A stretch of 64,000 nt of DNA, taken from positions 124,001-188,000 of the forward strand of contig JAURVB010014815.1 in assembly GCA_033002965.1 (NCBI GenBank), written 5' to 3'. The notes beneath the pieces were generated by a model. It saw only the letters and a program-made list of their open reading frames with translations. It had not been told where the DNA came from and made no database searches. How positions within the stretch are numbered: position 1 is the stretch's first letter; each line of letters opens with the position of its first letter. The DNA comes from Piper betle. Taxonomy: Eukaryota; Streptophyta; Magnoliopsida; Piperales; Piperaceae. The translations under genes were made by a program, and so were the position numbers. This document shows, piece by piece, positions 1 to 12,500 of the stretch.

Positions 1-1010
1 GATTGTTAAAGTAAATATTAAATCGGTAAATTACCCACAGTGATTATTTAAAATATATCCTACAAAGATCTAACTGATACGATCCATCAAAATGAGAAAA
101 TATGATGTGCGTAACTAATCAAAAAATCAACTCACGATGACATCCGATTAATTGATTGCTAAACCATCTAAAAAGGTCAAGTTGAATAAAATAAAGGTTA
201 AAAATTGGTCTAAAAATTTTAAGAGAGTTATAAAATTTAAATTATAAATTTTATTCACACCAAGGTTTTGTCCAAAAAAGCCACTTTACTGTATATATGT
301 GTGTATATACAACAAAGGAGTCAGTTAAATTAAGCCATAATAAGAAACTTTTTTATTAATCTAACTAAGAAAATATTTTTTAAATATAAGAAAGATAGTC
401 ATGGAAGATTCAATGGCGATGCTGCTAATAACTATCATCCGCGCAATTGTCACGTGAGCTGTACAATACTATAATAATAATGCATGCTCACTCTTGTTCA
501 ACTACCTCGTTAAACTAGAAATTTATATCCAGATTGGCAAGTAACATGTACTTATATCATAACCACCACAAATACGAATTCTTAAAAACTGCATAATGCA
601 CCAACCACGAGGCGTAACCATTTAATGCTTTGGACTTCAGTTGTAAAATTGAGATGACATGTGATTCCGAGAAAAAACTCTCAAACTTTGCAATTTTTTT
701 GTAAAGAAACAACGATGATATATTATATTTTTTCCCGCCAAGGATTGTAATTTATGGTATAATACTAGCAAGTGAAGATGTGTTATGCATTTTTCTAATA
801 TATATCTCCTAATGCGAACATTTTTTTAAAGAAGTGCACAACTAATTTTTGTACGAACTCAAAACCGTATATGGTACCTTTGTATCTATCATTGAGCTTT
901 TTTAAAAAAAACAATTTGTGTATCAATTTGATTCATGTTTCAAGACTTTTATAAATGCTTAGGATTTGGGATGACAATACACCAAGCCTGGCCTTCTGGC
1001 AAACTTGGGC
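1..1010. other. AT-rich intergenic DNA, nothing recognised
   Basis: About 1 kb of AT-rich sequence with short poly-A/T runs. I see no coding frame, tandem repeat or element end here. It ends at the target-site duplication of the first hAT transposon. Confidence 0.6.
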
Positions 1011-2613
1011 TTAGCTGCTAGGGGTGGGCGCGGACATCTGAATTTGTCCGTCCATCCAAAGTTCGAAGCATGTCTGACCGAATCAAAACAAACTAAATAT
1101 TGACATTTTTTTGTCGGATCGAATGTTCGATATTTTACATCAATAATATAATATTTTCAACATTTGTAAGGCTAATATTATAATTTATAAAAATTTTAAA
1201 ATGTAATATACTGTATATTAATTAAGTTCATACATAAAATTGATATTTAATATCTTAAATAACAAAAAATGACATACATAGGATAAAAGTCACTCTTATT
1301 ATAAGCCTGAAATACTTAAGAGTTAAGACCCAACAATCTCCTGTGTAAAATGGCATAAAAAGATGACAAGTAAAGCCAATGATGAAAGATTCAAAATTTC
1401 AATTATATCGGCAATAGTATATGATGTTTGTTCTGCAAGAAAGCATCTGTTCTCATGCAAATGTGAGTAAACAGTTAATCAGGTGCGGTAGTTTCATTCG
1501 TTAATAAGCACCAACATCTTACGTAGCGAAACATTTCAAAGAAAATGCAGATTCGAAAACTACAACTTTAAACAAGCTAAAGTTTGGTATAGAAAAGAAC
1601 AGGCCAGACTTTAGAAATTAATCTCAACAACAGTTTCACCATCCTTCAATCTTTGTATCCCTCAACAGAAAATAATCTTTGAAATTTGGTATTCTCCAAC
1701 AATTATCAAAATGCTAAGTAGCAAGGGAAGCAAAGAGATAACATCTTACAGTAGGATACACACAATTAGAATGTGTTCAGTATGACATGCTACTCACAGT
1801 ACTGCCATTGTGCTTGTCAACATTCAGCATAATTAGTTGAAAATATAAGAGTTTACATAGTGAGAAACAACTTAAACGAAATACCATTCTTAATTTCATC
1901 AATAAGGTCATCCCCAACAACAATGTCAGCTCCAGCAAGAAACCAGCTAATAAAGTCACACAAACACAGTAATGTCAACACCTGAAAAAGCCAAAACCCA
2001 TTTTCAAATGTCAAAATTAAGCATCACTAATAACTAGTACTAATGATAATAGACAGACACAAATTTCCCATAGATCACACAAGTGAATTAACACACTCAA
2101 TTACAACAAGACAAGCAACTACTCCCCTAGTAAAACAACCAGCTAACGCATGCAAACAAACACATGAGCAAGCTCAATCAAAGTCAACAAGACGCAATAG
2201 AGGAAAGAAACACAGACCTCTCCTGGAGAGCTTAGAGGTGGAAAAGGCACTAGCGGTGATTATAGACATGAAGATGTTGGAATATTATCTTCATCAGCAT
2301 AATCATCAATATCTTCCCATTCTTCTATATTAATTGTTCCAAATAAATTTGATGATGAACTTTCTTGTTTCCCTATAAGTACAAAATATAGTAAGAAAAA
2401 TATATATGTAAAAAAATACATCAAAAATAGAAAATGAACAGATATAAAATATGGATTACCTTCATATTCACTCCTCAACCAATTTTGGGCACATATCAAA
2501 GCTTCAACTGTTTTTGGGCTCAAGTTATTCCTAGTTGATCCAATTGTTTGTTCTCTAATACTAAATGCGGATTCGGAGGCGACGGTTGACATAAGAATGG
2601 CTAAAACATCTTA

Positions 2614-5535
2614 TGTAAAACCCACGATTCGAGTTAGGGTTTTATATTCAGAACCGGTCGGGTCGACTGTTATTTTCGAGTTGAGTCAGTTTCAGGACAC
2701 GTGTACCGAGCCGACGCCGGTCGCGTGTATGAGCTATGAGGGTCATGCGTACCCAAGTATATGATGATAACGTCATGAACACAGCAGAACAGAATGAGTT
2801 ATCAGAATATATGAGAGTATGCCAGTGATTTTTTATTATTTTTATATATAATGGATCGTAGAATTAGTTTTAGGCCGTTTATTGCGTTAGGATGCGTTAC
2901 GGGCATTTCGGGTGGGTTGATAGTTCTAGAGCATATCATTATGATTTTTTTGTGTGTTATTTGATTTTACAGGATTTTTCCCGATTTTTATGGATTTTTT
3001 AAGGATTTAATACGACTTAGTTATTATACTTGACTCGAGCTGGAGACGAGTAAAGTCTTATTTACGAAATTGCCACCCAACCCTTTCTTCTCCACCCTCG
3101 ACTTTTCCTCCCCACGCCCGAACCTAGCCGCCGCGCCGCCCCTGTTCGCGCGCCACCACCGCCACGGCCGATCGCCCGCCCAGCCCGGCCACGGCGTCGC
3201 CCTGCCGCCCCGACCAGGCCTGGCCACGAGCTGGCCGCCGCGACGCGAGGAACCACCGCGGTGACGCAGCGCTTGCGTCGCCGATTGCGCCGCCGCCGAC
3301 CGTCGCCACCACGATCAGGTGGTCAGCTCGACGTCCTCGACCCCTCAGCTGCCTTTCCCGACCGGAGCGGAGGCCATCGCCGGCCTAGCCGGCCGGATCT
3401 AGCGACCCATCGCCGCCGGCCCTGTTTTAGCCGTTTTCCGGCGAGCCACCACCTCCGTTGGCTGCGTCGACCTCGTAGATGAGTCGGGGTCGCCGAGCCG
3501 GTTCCGAGGGTACCCAACACGACCCCTTTCCGACCAGTAGACGCCGCCGGCGATAGTCGTCGGAAAACCACCGGAAGTCGCCGGAAAACCGCCGGAAAAT
3601 CGGAATTTCTGGGATTCGTCGGAATTCACCGGATCTTCCGCGGGGCTCACCCAGTGGAGCCCGATCGAGCTTCGGACGCCGATGAGCGCCAAATTTGAGC
3701 TCCGAGACGCGCGACGGAACCCTAGCCGTCGCCGATTGCCGACGATGTGAGGTATAATTACCTCCGATTGATTTATTTAAAATTGATTATTGTTAGCACA
3801 GCATGCTAGGACTAATTATTGATGTGATTAATGCTTAATTAATAATGAAGTGATAAGAGACATGATTTGATGAATAGTGCTTGAATGTAAGTGATCTAAT
3901 AAAGTAGATCAGGTCAGAGCATGATAAGTGACCACGACATAAGTTACAGACACATAATAAAATTAGTATGAATAGGATGAGCTAGGATTAATTATTTTTA
4001 TGATTTTCTGATTGTTATGTTGATGGATGCTTGCATTGTGATTGTGATGTTATTGAGTTTGATGCATCATTTAGTTAGCGGGCGTTAGTATTTAGTTTTG
4101 ATGTGTAGGTACGGAGTAGGAGCTCGCCGCCTAGGCGCGATGACACGCTTGGAGCTTCTACCAGGTCCGTTTAGGACTCGTCTCTGATTTACTCTTTCTA
4201 TTGTATGTTTAATTTATTGCCTGCAGGACGGGTTAAGTGGCGTTTTATCGGATCCCACTTAACTCGGGCCATTTAATCGAACATTTTCCGGATTAATAAC
4301 CCCTCGAGGATGAGATCCCTCGAGGTTGATTTCGAAAACAAGATCCACCAAAAGTTGCCTTCGGGCCTATTATATAAATCCCTACCCAGCCATATATATA
4401 TATGTAGTTTTCGCGTTTTCAGTGAGACGAGAGATGGAGAAATCGACTGCACGTACCATGCAGAGGATGCCGTGACAGTCAAAGCGGGCTCTGGATTAGT
4501 GCCAGCGGACTGTTCCATTCCCGAGGGATCCTGACAACTCCGCGTTTGAGTTCCTCACACCCGGAGAACGTGGAGGTTTACGGGTACTGTTTAGTACAGC
4601 GCATGTCCGGACTTGTGGTTCAAAGGGTACTAAAGACGACTGCCTGAGAGTACTCGGCCTTCGTGCTCAAGGCCAGGAGAAATATGGAGGTAAGGAGAGG
4701 GCTTAGGATAAAGTTTCACGAGAAGTACTGAAAAAGAAGTGCTGAGAGTAGCACAGTACCAGCAGCAGATCAGTAAGTTCGGGATGCTACCGGGTCTGCA
4801 GCCCAGTGGCTCCTCAGTAGTGCCCTTCAGAGTGTTCACGTGGAGTACATGGTGATTTCGTTCATATGAGAGTTTGCTCTCATAGCCAGTTTGTTATAGT
4901 TATTTTCTTTTCGGACCAGTAACGCTTGTTACTGACGTTTTTCCTATATATATGTAGGTGATAAGCACGAGATGGATGGGCCGGCCAGGACGGAGGAGCA
5001 ATAAGGTCTTCTGCACACACACATTGGGTGATTGAATGTTTAATATTTTGTTTATGATGTTATTTTATAAACATGTTATGATTAAATATTTGAGGCATAA
5101 CAATGACATGAAATGAAATGATCAGAGTAGCGCAGCAAAAGTGTGATGGGTTAGGACCCAAAGTTCAGAGAATGATGAATGTAGTAGATTAGAAGTTGTG
5201 TGAATGCTAGTGTTGCTATGCGTATATATATGTTTGAATATATGATTTTGACAGGGTGGCCCCTAATTGTATTTTTAGGGGAAATTCTGTCCATTTCGTT
5301 TTAGAATTTGTACTAATTTTGATTGTAATTGTGTTGGTGTGAAATTTTGGTTGCATGTCATCCATGTAGTATCATGTTAGGGTTTTATGCATTTATCCAT
5401 GCATGACAAGTCGTATCTACATCTTAAGACGTCGAGATTGGATCCGCACGAGTTAGGTTCGGGTTAGCCGACCTAACCGGGGCCTGTAACATGCCGGTTT
5501 GGTTCACGAGCGTGAACCGGATTTGGGGTGTTACA
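2614..5535 (+). mobile_element. Solo LTR, family A copy 1 (Ty3/gypsy, Del/Tekay-like)
   Basis: The unit starts TGTAAAACCC and ends GGGGTGTTACA. It is flanked by a perfect 5-bp duplication TCTTA (2609-2613 and 5536-5540). At 2922 bp with no coding sequence it is a solo LTR left by recombination between the two LTRs of one element. It is visibly close to the copy at 9818-12854 along its whole length. A TATATAAA box at 4371-4378 lies 3' of two CCTCGAGG motifs (from about 4302), probably the LTR promoter. The Del/Tekay assignment rests on the family A copy at 59153, which keeps a typical polypurine junction. Confidence 0.92.
4371..4378 (+). promoter_or_regulatory. TATA box of the family A LTR
   Basis: TATATAAA follows the conserved segment CCTCGAGG-ATGAGAT-CCCTCGAGG (about 4302-4326). 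In copy 2 the same place reads TATATGAA (about 11665), so the box is better preserved here. Its role in starting LTR transcription is inferred from position and sequence only. Confidence 0.4.
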
Positions 5536-7639
5536 TCTTAAGCAATTTTTCCCAAAATAAGGTATTTTACTATGTTCAATCTCCACCATGACAATATATT
5601 AAATTGCTCATCTACTTCATCCAAAAAAGGACTAGTTGGTTCATAAAAATAATTCTCTAAATCACTTCGTGTTGGCTCCTTTGATGAACATTCCATAATC
5701 AACTTACTTACTCCTTCCAATCTCCTACTTAAGCCTCCAATAGGACGAACATTTGATGAACTTTCAATTTCAATAATGGGCTTATTTGACATACATCTAA
5801 CTCTAGATTTCATAACACTTGAATAAACATTATACATGTTTGTCAAATATTGTTTCACTTTTGTGACCATATCGTCTCCCTCTTCCTTGTAAATCGTGTG
5901 AAAATAGTACACAACAAAAGTCATTTTTGATCTAGGGTCCAAAATCAAAGCAACTGCCAATAACATATTTGCTTCTTTCCAATATTTATCAAACTTTTTC
6001 AACATTTCATTTCCCATTGATGACATCAAATATGATTCACTTCTACACCATTCCATCAATTGAAGCTTGAGCTCACAAATCTGGTTGAAAAAAATATTTG
6101 ATGTAGGATACTTAGTGACGGAAAAAATTTCGGTTAACTCATAAAATGGAGCCAAAGATTTATGTATCACTCTTAAATCTTCCCATTCATCCTCAAAAGG
6201 ACATATAAAATTCACATCAAAGCAACTATAACGTTCAAAAACATCTTTGAAATCTAAAGCCACACCAATCATTTTGTAAGTAGAATTCCACCTAGTTTTC
6301 ACATCAAGCAGTAAAGAGTGTTTAGGTACATTCAATTGACTTACATATTTGTAAAAATAATTACTCTATAGAGTTGAACCTTTAATATATTTCACACATT
6401 CACAAACCTTCTCTATAAACTTAGCAGTCTCATTCAACCCATCTGGAGCAATTAAGCTCAAAACATGAGCACAACATCTCGCGTGAAAACAATCACCTGC
6501 AAAATTTGGACTTCTACTTGAGAAAAAAGACTTCATTTCTTTGGCCGCTCCATCATTTGCACTTTCATTATCAAATGCAACCGTAAAAACCTTTTTATCA
6601 AGTAGCCACTCACAAATTTTACTAATATGACACTTGGCTATGCATTCTCTAGTATACGGACTTACAACTTTGGCTAAATTTAATTTAATTTTTTGCAATT
6701 TCCAATTTTCATCAATAAAATGAGCTGTCAAAACAATATAAGCAATATTCTGTGAAGATGTCCAAATATCATCGGTTTTGTCTCCATTTCATAAATTCCA
6801 AGACAATCTCTTGTAATTGTTCTCTTAGAAACCATCACAAATTGCGGTTGCAAGTTACTAACCCACCTTCTAAATCCTTCATGTGCCACAATTGAAAATG
6901 AATACTCATGCAAGATAATTGCCTCGGCCTACTCTAATCTACTCCTTCCTTAATCAAATTTCCAAACTTCTATTTTATTGTCTCCATCCTTTTTCGCTCC
7001 CATCTTGAAAATTTGTTGCCCAATATTACCACTTATATATTTTGTCCACTTCATTTTAAAATTAGGGCATTTCCCTTCAACATACCTCCATAAATAAGTA
7101 GTTCCATAACTTCTGGCTCCCTCAAACTTCACAATAACGACAAATAGCAAATGTTCCATTCTTCTTATATTTCTTATCAAAATAGGCCCGTACACTGGAT
7201 GTCATTTTCCTTTTTTTGATAATGCACTATCTAAAGATTCTCCTTCTCTAGCAATCGAATTTTTGTTATCTTTTCCATCTCCACTTTGTTCATTTACATT
7301 TAGTAATGAACTTGCATGATCCATCTGTGAAAAAGAAATATCAAATTATAAATATAAAATGTCATAACTAGTATAAATCAATTCTATTTATAAAAGTGGT
7401 ATCAACAAATATTATTAATTGATACTTTGACTATACCTATTCTTGCCAAGATGCAAACTTCCTTCACCAAACAATTGCACAAATTTTTATAGCTCAAACA
7501 CTGCACATTTTCGTTAGTATAAATTTTTTTACATTATCATCCAAATATAAATAATCTAACCTTATAAAATAATAAGAATTAATCCTAGATTTAAAATAAA
7601 CTAAACTTAGGATAAATCAAGAGATATATACACGGCGGT

Positions 7640-8040
7640 AACGAGCAGCGGTTCGGCGGAGTCCGGCGGCGTTGCGGCGGAAGTCCAGTGGCAGAGGCAG
7701 GGCAGATGAGGCAGGCAATGGCGGATGTTTACACAGCGTGCATTGGGTGGCGGTCTGGCGGAGGTAGGCGGTGGCGGAGGCTGGAGCGGAGAACGCAGGG
7801 CAACTGAGGTAGGCGATGGTGGATTTTCACACGACGTGTAGAGGGTGGCGGTTCAGCGGAGGCAGGCAGTGCAAGCTAGGAGCGGAGGCAAGTGGCGGCG
7901 GACACAACGTGCAAAGGGTGGAGGAGCTGAGGCGTGCAGCCGCAGACGGTGGCGGTTCGGCGGAGGCAAGGGAAGGGTGGGTGAGGGCGGTGGAGGGCTG
8001 CGGCAGGACGTTGCGGCAGAGACGGTGGTAGCGGTATGAA
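7640..8040. repeat. GC-rich tandem repeat in the 5' region of hAT-1
   Basis: A GGCGG-rich stretch repeats with a period near 98 bp. Units starting near 7709 and 7806 share GAGGYAGGCRATGGYGGAT, an ACACRRCGTG core and GGGTGGCGGT. A third, shorter unit starts near 7886. Open frames here are by-products of the repeat and are not genes. Confidence 0.6.
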
Positions 8041-8228
8041 CAGTATTTTCATTTTTTAGGGTTTAGAAGTTGGGTTTGATTTCAGACCATCTACGGACGT
8101 TGCTCGCGCCCGACAGACAAGTCGGATATTAACTCAGTGGGACAAGTTTTGTCTGATAAAATTTCGGACAAACGCGGACAATAACTTGTCTGACGTCCGT
8201 CCGGCCGATGCCCACCTCTATTAGTTGC

Positions 8229-8489
8229 TATACAGTTAACTTGCGTTCATGTGCATGAATTGTAATTAGAAATTTATAAAAATATTAAAGATTTCACAGT
8301 GAAGAGTTGAAAATATAACTCTTTTAAATGAGTGAGAATCTACTGTGAGGTGTTATAATTAAAATTACTGTTACTTCCAATTAATTTTCATTAAATCACC
8401 TACTCATAAATATGTTTTTGAGAATTTTATTATTTCAACAGTAAGTGGGTATTTTATTTTATATTTATCTCACTCTTTATTGGATCTTA
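8229..8489. other. Short intergenic gap between two hAT elements
   Basis: About 260 bp of AT-rich DNA separate the right duplication of hAT-1 from the left duplication of hAT-2. I see nothing else in it. Confidence 0.6.
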
Positions 8490-8764
8490 CAGCCTACCAG
8501 AGTTGCAGGAATTGGCCGATTCTGAGTGGAATTGGCCGATTCGAATCGGATCGGCAACGTGCCAATCCAATTTCGGGGCCGAATCGGTCGGCCCCGAATC
8601 GGAGCCCAACTTGGCCAATTCACCCCGATTCCGACCGAGTTGACTCCGATTCGGAATCGGGGTGAATCAGGAAGAATCAGTTTTTTGGATAAATTACTAA
8701 AATACCCTAGGTATGATATTTAATAAATTATTTAAGCATGGGTAAAATTGGAATTTTGATTTTA

Positions 8765-9095
8765 AAAACCTAACGTTAACCCGCTCCCCCTCTCCGCCGC
8801 CGCTCGTCCACCCTTCGCCGCCGCATTTTCGCCCTCCGTCGTGCGTCCCTGACTTCGGGCTCGCCTCCGACTAGGTTGCCAACCTCGCCTCCGACCTCGC
8901 AACGTTGCCGCCGACGTGTGGCCGGACTGAGTCGGCCCTGTGAACGCACGAATCGCTGCCAACCGGGCCGTCGACTGGGCCTCCGACCGGGCTGCCGACA
9001 TCGCCTCCACCCTCGTAACCGGGCCTCCTATGTGTGGCCGGCCGATAATGTAGTGGCTGCGAGACTCACCGCCGACCGGGCCTCCGACTGATTCG
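8765..9095. other. GC-rich leader of hAT-2
   Basis: A CCG/CGCC-rich block between the left subterminal repeats and the transposase start. Open frames occur on both strands because of base composition, and none resembles a known protein. It is probably promoter or leader sequence, followed by AT-rich DNA to 9506. Confidence 0.5.
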
Positions 9096-9506
9096 TGCAA
9101 AGTTGGAATTTTTTTTAAAAAATTTAATCTGCAAATTGTTGGTTAGGCTTCACAAATTTTTTTCATTGTTGATTTGGGATTCATGATCAAATTTATATGT
9201 CAAATTTCATAATATGTGTTGTGCAAATGTGTATGTGCTATGCAAATTCGTAAGGACAGTGTGCAATTGTGTTGTTATATGTGCTATGCAAATTTATATG
9301 TGCTATACAATTGCAAATTTTTTTGTGTTGTTATATGTTGTTTACAATTGTATGCAATTATTTGAAATTGTATGTTGTTCACAAATTTGATCAATTGTAT
9401 GTTGTGCAATTTGGGTGATTCAAGTTTAAAATTCATTTGATTTGTTATATATCGGGTGTGAGTGTTTTTATATTACAGATCTCATATTAGATAAGTCACA
9501 AGGAAG

Positions 9507-12500
9507 ATGGATTTTGGATGGGAATATGGTAGACCAGTTGATGCATCTAAGAAGCAAGTCATCTGTAACTTTTGCAAAAAAACCATAAGTGGAGGGGTAT
9601 ATCGTTTCAAACAACATATTGCTGGAGTTAAAGGAAATGTTGCTGCTTGTAAGAAAGTTCCTGAAGCAGATGCACAAAAAATGAAAGATTATTTAAAAAA
9701 TGTGGAAAAAGCCAAAAAAAAAGAGAAAGGATTAGAGAAGAAATAGGGTCATATGGTTTGAATGACTCAGATATGGAAGTGATGGATGTTCGGGAGCAAA
9801 GTATTGGGTGCTCTAAGTGTAAAACCCACGATTCGAGTTAGGGTTTTATATTCAGAACCGGTCGGGTCGACCGTTATTTTTTCGAGTTGAGTCAGTTTCA
9901 GGACACGTGTACCGAGCCGACGCCGGTCGCGTGTATGAGCTATGAGGGTCATGCGTACCCAAGTATATGATGATAACGTCATGAACACAGCAGAACAGAA
10001 TGAGTTATCAGATATATGAGAGTATGTCAGTCATTTTTTTATTATTATTTTTATATATAATGGATCGTAGAATTAGTTTTAGGCCGTTTATCGCGTTAGG
10101 ACGCGTTACGGGCATTTTGGGTGGGTTGATAGTTCTAGAGCATATCATTACGATGTTTGGTATTTGTTTGATTTTACGGGATTTTTCCCGATTTTTATGA
10201 ATTTTTTTTAGGATTTAATACGACTTAGTTATTATACTTGACTCGAGTCGGAGACGAGTCAAGTAATATTTACGAGTTTGCCACTACACACACCCTCGAC
10301 TTTTTCCTTTCTTCTTCCCCAAACCCTCGCCCGCGCCGCCCCTGTTCGCGCGCCACCGCCGCCGCTGTCGGCGCCGCCGGGCCGTCGACCGACGCCGCCC
10401 AGCTCGGCGACGACGTCGCCCTGCCGCCCGGACTAGGTCCGGCCCCCATCGGACCGCCGCGACGCGAGGAAACCACGCCACGACGCCGCGGCCGCGTTGC
10501 GTTTCCGTCGCCAATCCCGCCGCCGGCGACCGTCGCAGCCGTCATCCAGTGGTCGCCTCAGCACCACTGACCACCCAGCGACTCTCCCCGACCGGAACGG
10601 AGGGCATCGCCGCCCTGGCCGGCCGGATTTAGCGACCCAACGCCGCCGCTCTGTTTTAGCCATTTTTCGGCGAGCCGCCTCCTCCGTTGGCCGCGTCGAC
10701 CTCGTAGATGAGTCGGGCTCGTCGAGCCGGTTCCGAGGGTACCCTACATGACCCCTATCCAGCTAGTAGATACCACCGGCGATTGTCGCCGGAAAACCAC
10801 CGGAAGTCGCCGGAAAACCGCCCGTAGCTGTCGGAAAACCGTCGGAAAATCGGAATTTCTGGAATTCGCTGGAATTCACCGGATCTTCCGCGGGGCTCAC
10901 CCAGTGGAGCCCGATCGAGCTTCGGACGCCGATGAGCGCCGAATTTGAGCTCCGAGATGCGCGACGGAACCCTAGCCGTCGCCGATTGCCGACGACGTGA
11001 GGTATAATTACCTCCGAGTGATTTATTTAAGATGGATGATGATTGTTAGTACAGCATGCTAGGGTTGGTTTATTGATATGATTAATACTTAATTATGGAT
11101 GAAACGATGAGTCGCATGATGTGATTAATGACTAATTAGGGATAAAATGATAAGTTACATGCATGATTTGAATGGATGAATGTAGGTGATCTAATGAGAT
11201 AGATCGAGTTGGATCATGATAATGGATCACGACAGAAGTTAGAAAAACGTAATAAAATTAGTATGAATAGGATGAGTTAGGATTAATTAATTTTTATGAT
11301 TTTCTGATTGTTATGTTGATGGATGCTTGCATTGTGATTTTGATGTTATTGAGTTTGATGCATCATTTAGTTAGCGGGCGTTAGTATTTAGTTTTGATGT
11401 GTAGGTACGGAGTAGGAGCTCGCCGCCTAGGCGCGATGACACGCTTGGAGCTTCTACCAGGTCCGTTTAGGACTCGTCTTGTTTTACGCTCTTCCATTGT
11501 ATGTTTATTTTATTATTGCAGGGCGGGTTAAGTGGCGTTTTATTGGATCCCACTTAACTCGGGCCATTTAATCGAATATTTCCGGATTAATAACCCCTCG
11601 AGGATGAGATCCCTCGAGGATGATTTCGAAAACAAGATCCACCACAAGTTGCCTTCGGGCCTATTATATGAATCCCTTCCCAGGCCTATATATATAGTTT
11701 TATCGAGTTTTCAGTGAGACGAGAGATGGAGAAACCGACTGCACGTACCATGCAGAGGATGCCGTGACAGTCAAAGCGGGCTCTGGATTAGTGCCAGCGG
11801 ACTGTTCCATTCCCGAGGGATCCTGACAACTCCGCGTTTGAGTTCCTCACACCCGGAGAACGTGGAGGTTTACGGGTACTGTTTAGTACAGCGCATGTCC
11901 GGACTTGTGGTTCAAAGGGTACTAAAGGCGACTGCCTGAGAGTACTCGGCCTTCGTGCTCAAGGCCAGGAGAGATATGGAGGTTCGGAGAGGGCTTAGGA
12001 TAAAGTTTCATGAGAAGTACTGAAAAAGAAGTGCTGAGAGTAGCACAGTACCAGCAGCAGAGCAGTAAGTTCGGGATGCTACCGGGTCTGCAGCCCAGTG
12101 GCTCCTCAGTAGTGCCCTTCAGAGTGTTCACGTGGAGTATGATGTTTTCTTTCCGATGAGAGTTTGCTCTCATAGCCAGTTTGTTATAGTTATTTTATTT
12201 TCCGGACCAGTAACGCTTGTTACTGACGTTTTTCTTATATATATGTAGGTGATAAGCACGAGATGGATGAGCCAGCTGGGACGGAGGAGCAATAAGGTCT
12301 TCTGCACACACACATTGGGTGATTAAATATTTAATGTTTTGTTATGATATTATTTTATACACATGCTATGAGTAAATGTTTGAGCATGATGATATGATAT
12401 AAATGAAATGTTAAGACACGATAACAGAATGCAAAATATGATCAGAGTTGCGCAGCGGAGTGGGTTGAGACCCAAGTTTTAAAATAAGTTACAGCATGTT

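Larger units (their letters stand above)
2260..7324 (-). pseudogene. BED zinc-finger hAT transposase, pseudogene split by a solo LTR
   Basis: This gene encodes the DDE-type transposase of hAT-1, which would act in the nucleus on the element's own ends. The likely start is the ATG at 7324. A BED finger with its CRYC cysteine pair follows, but the frame breaks straight after it at about 7125. Further pieces downstream match the plant RICESLEEPER/ZBED type: EHEGFRRWVSNLQPQF-like residues near 6850, a central RNase H-like stretch at 6366-6731, and the start of the dimerisation region (SWWRLN) near 5570. The LTR at 2614-5535 splits that region. It resumes at 2592 with STVASESAFS and continues through NWLRSEYE. 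A stop codon (KIA-stop-DVLA) lies exactly at the LTR target site. A small intron (2373-2459, GT-AG) precedes a last acidic exon ending at 2260. The gene is clearly dead. Confidence 0.85.
1019..8220 (-). mobile_element. hAT transposon 1, full length, inactivated
   Basis: The left end reads TAGGGGTGGGCGCGGAC from 1019. The right end closes with GCCCACCTCTA at 8220, which is its inverted form. The flanking 8-mers are TTAGCTGC (1011-1018) and TTAGTTGC (8221-8228), an 8-bp target-site duplication with one mismatch, as expected for hAT elements. Subterminal sequence on both sides is rich in short GTCCG/CGGAC and TGTCTG motifs, the kind of sites hAT transposases bind. The element carries a broken BED/hAT transposase gene on the minus strand and is itself interrupted by a 2.9-kb solo LTR (2614-5535). 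Without that insertion it would be about 4.3 kb. Confidence 0.9.

Noticed and set aside
3024..3692. Several overlapping open frames on both strands (Arg/Pro/Gly-rich)
   Set aside because: They lie in the GC-rich centre of solo LTR copy 1, recur in similar form in copy 2 and have no recognisable domain.
10238..10948. Open frames of 66-110 codons
   Set aside because: Same GC-rich part of solo LTR copy 2; composition effect, not genes.
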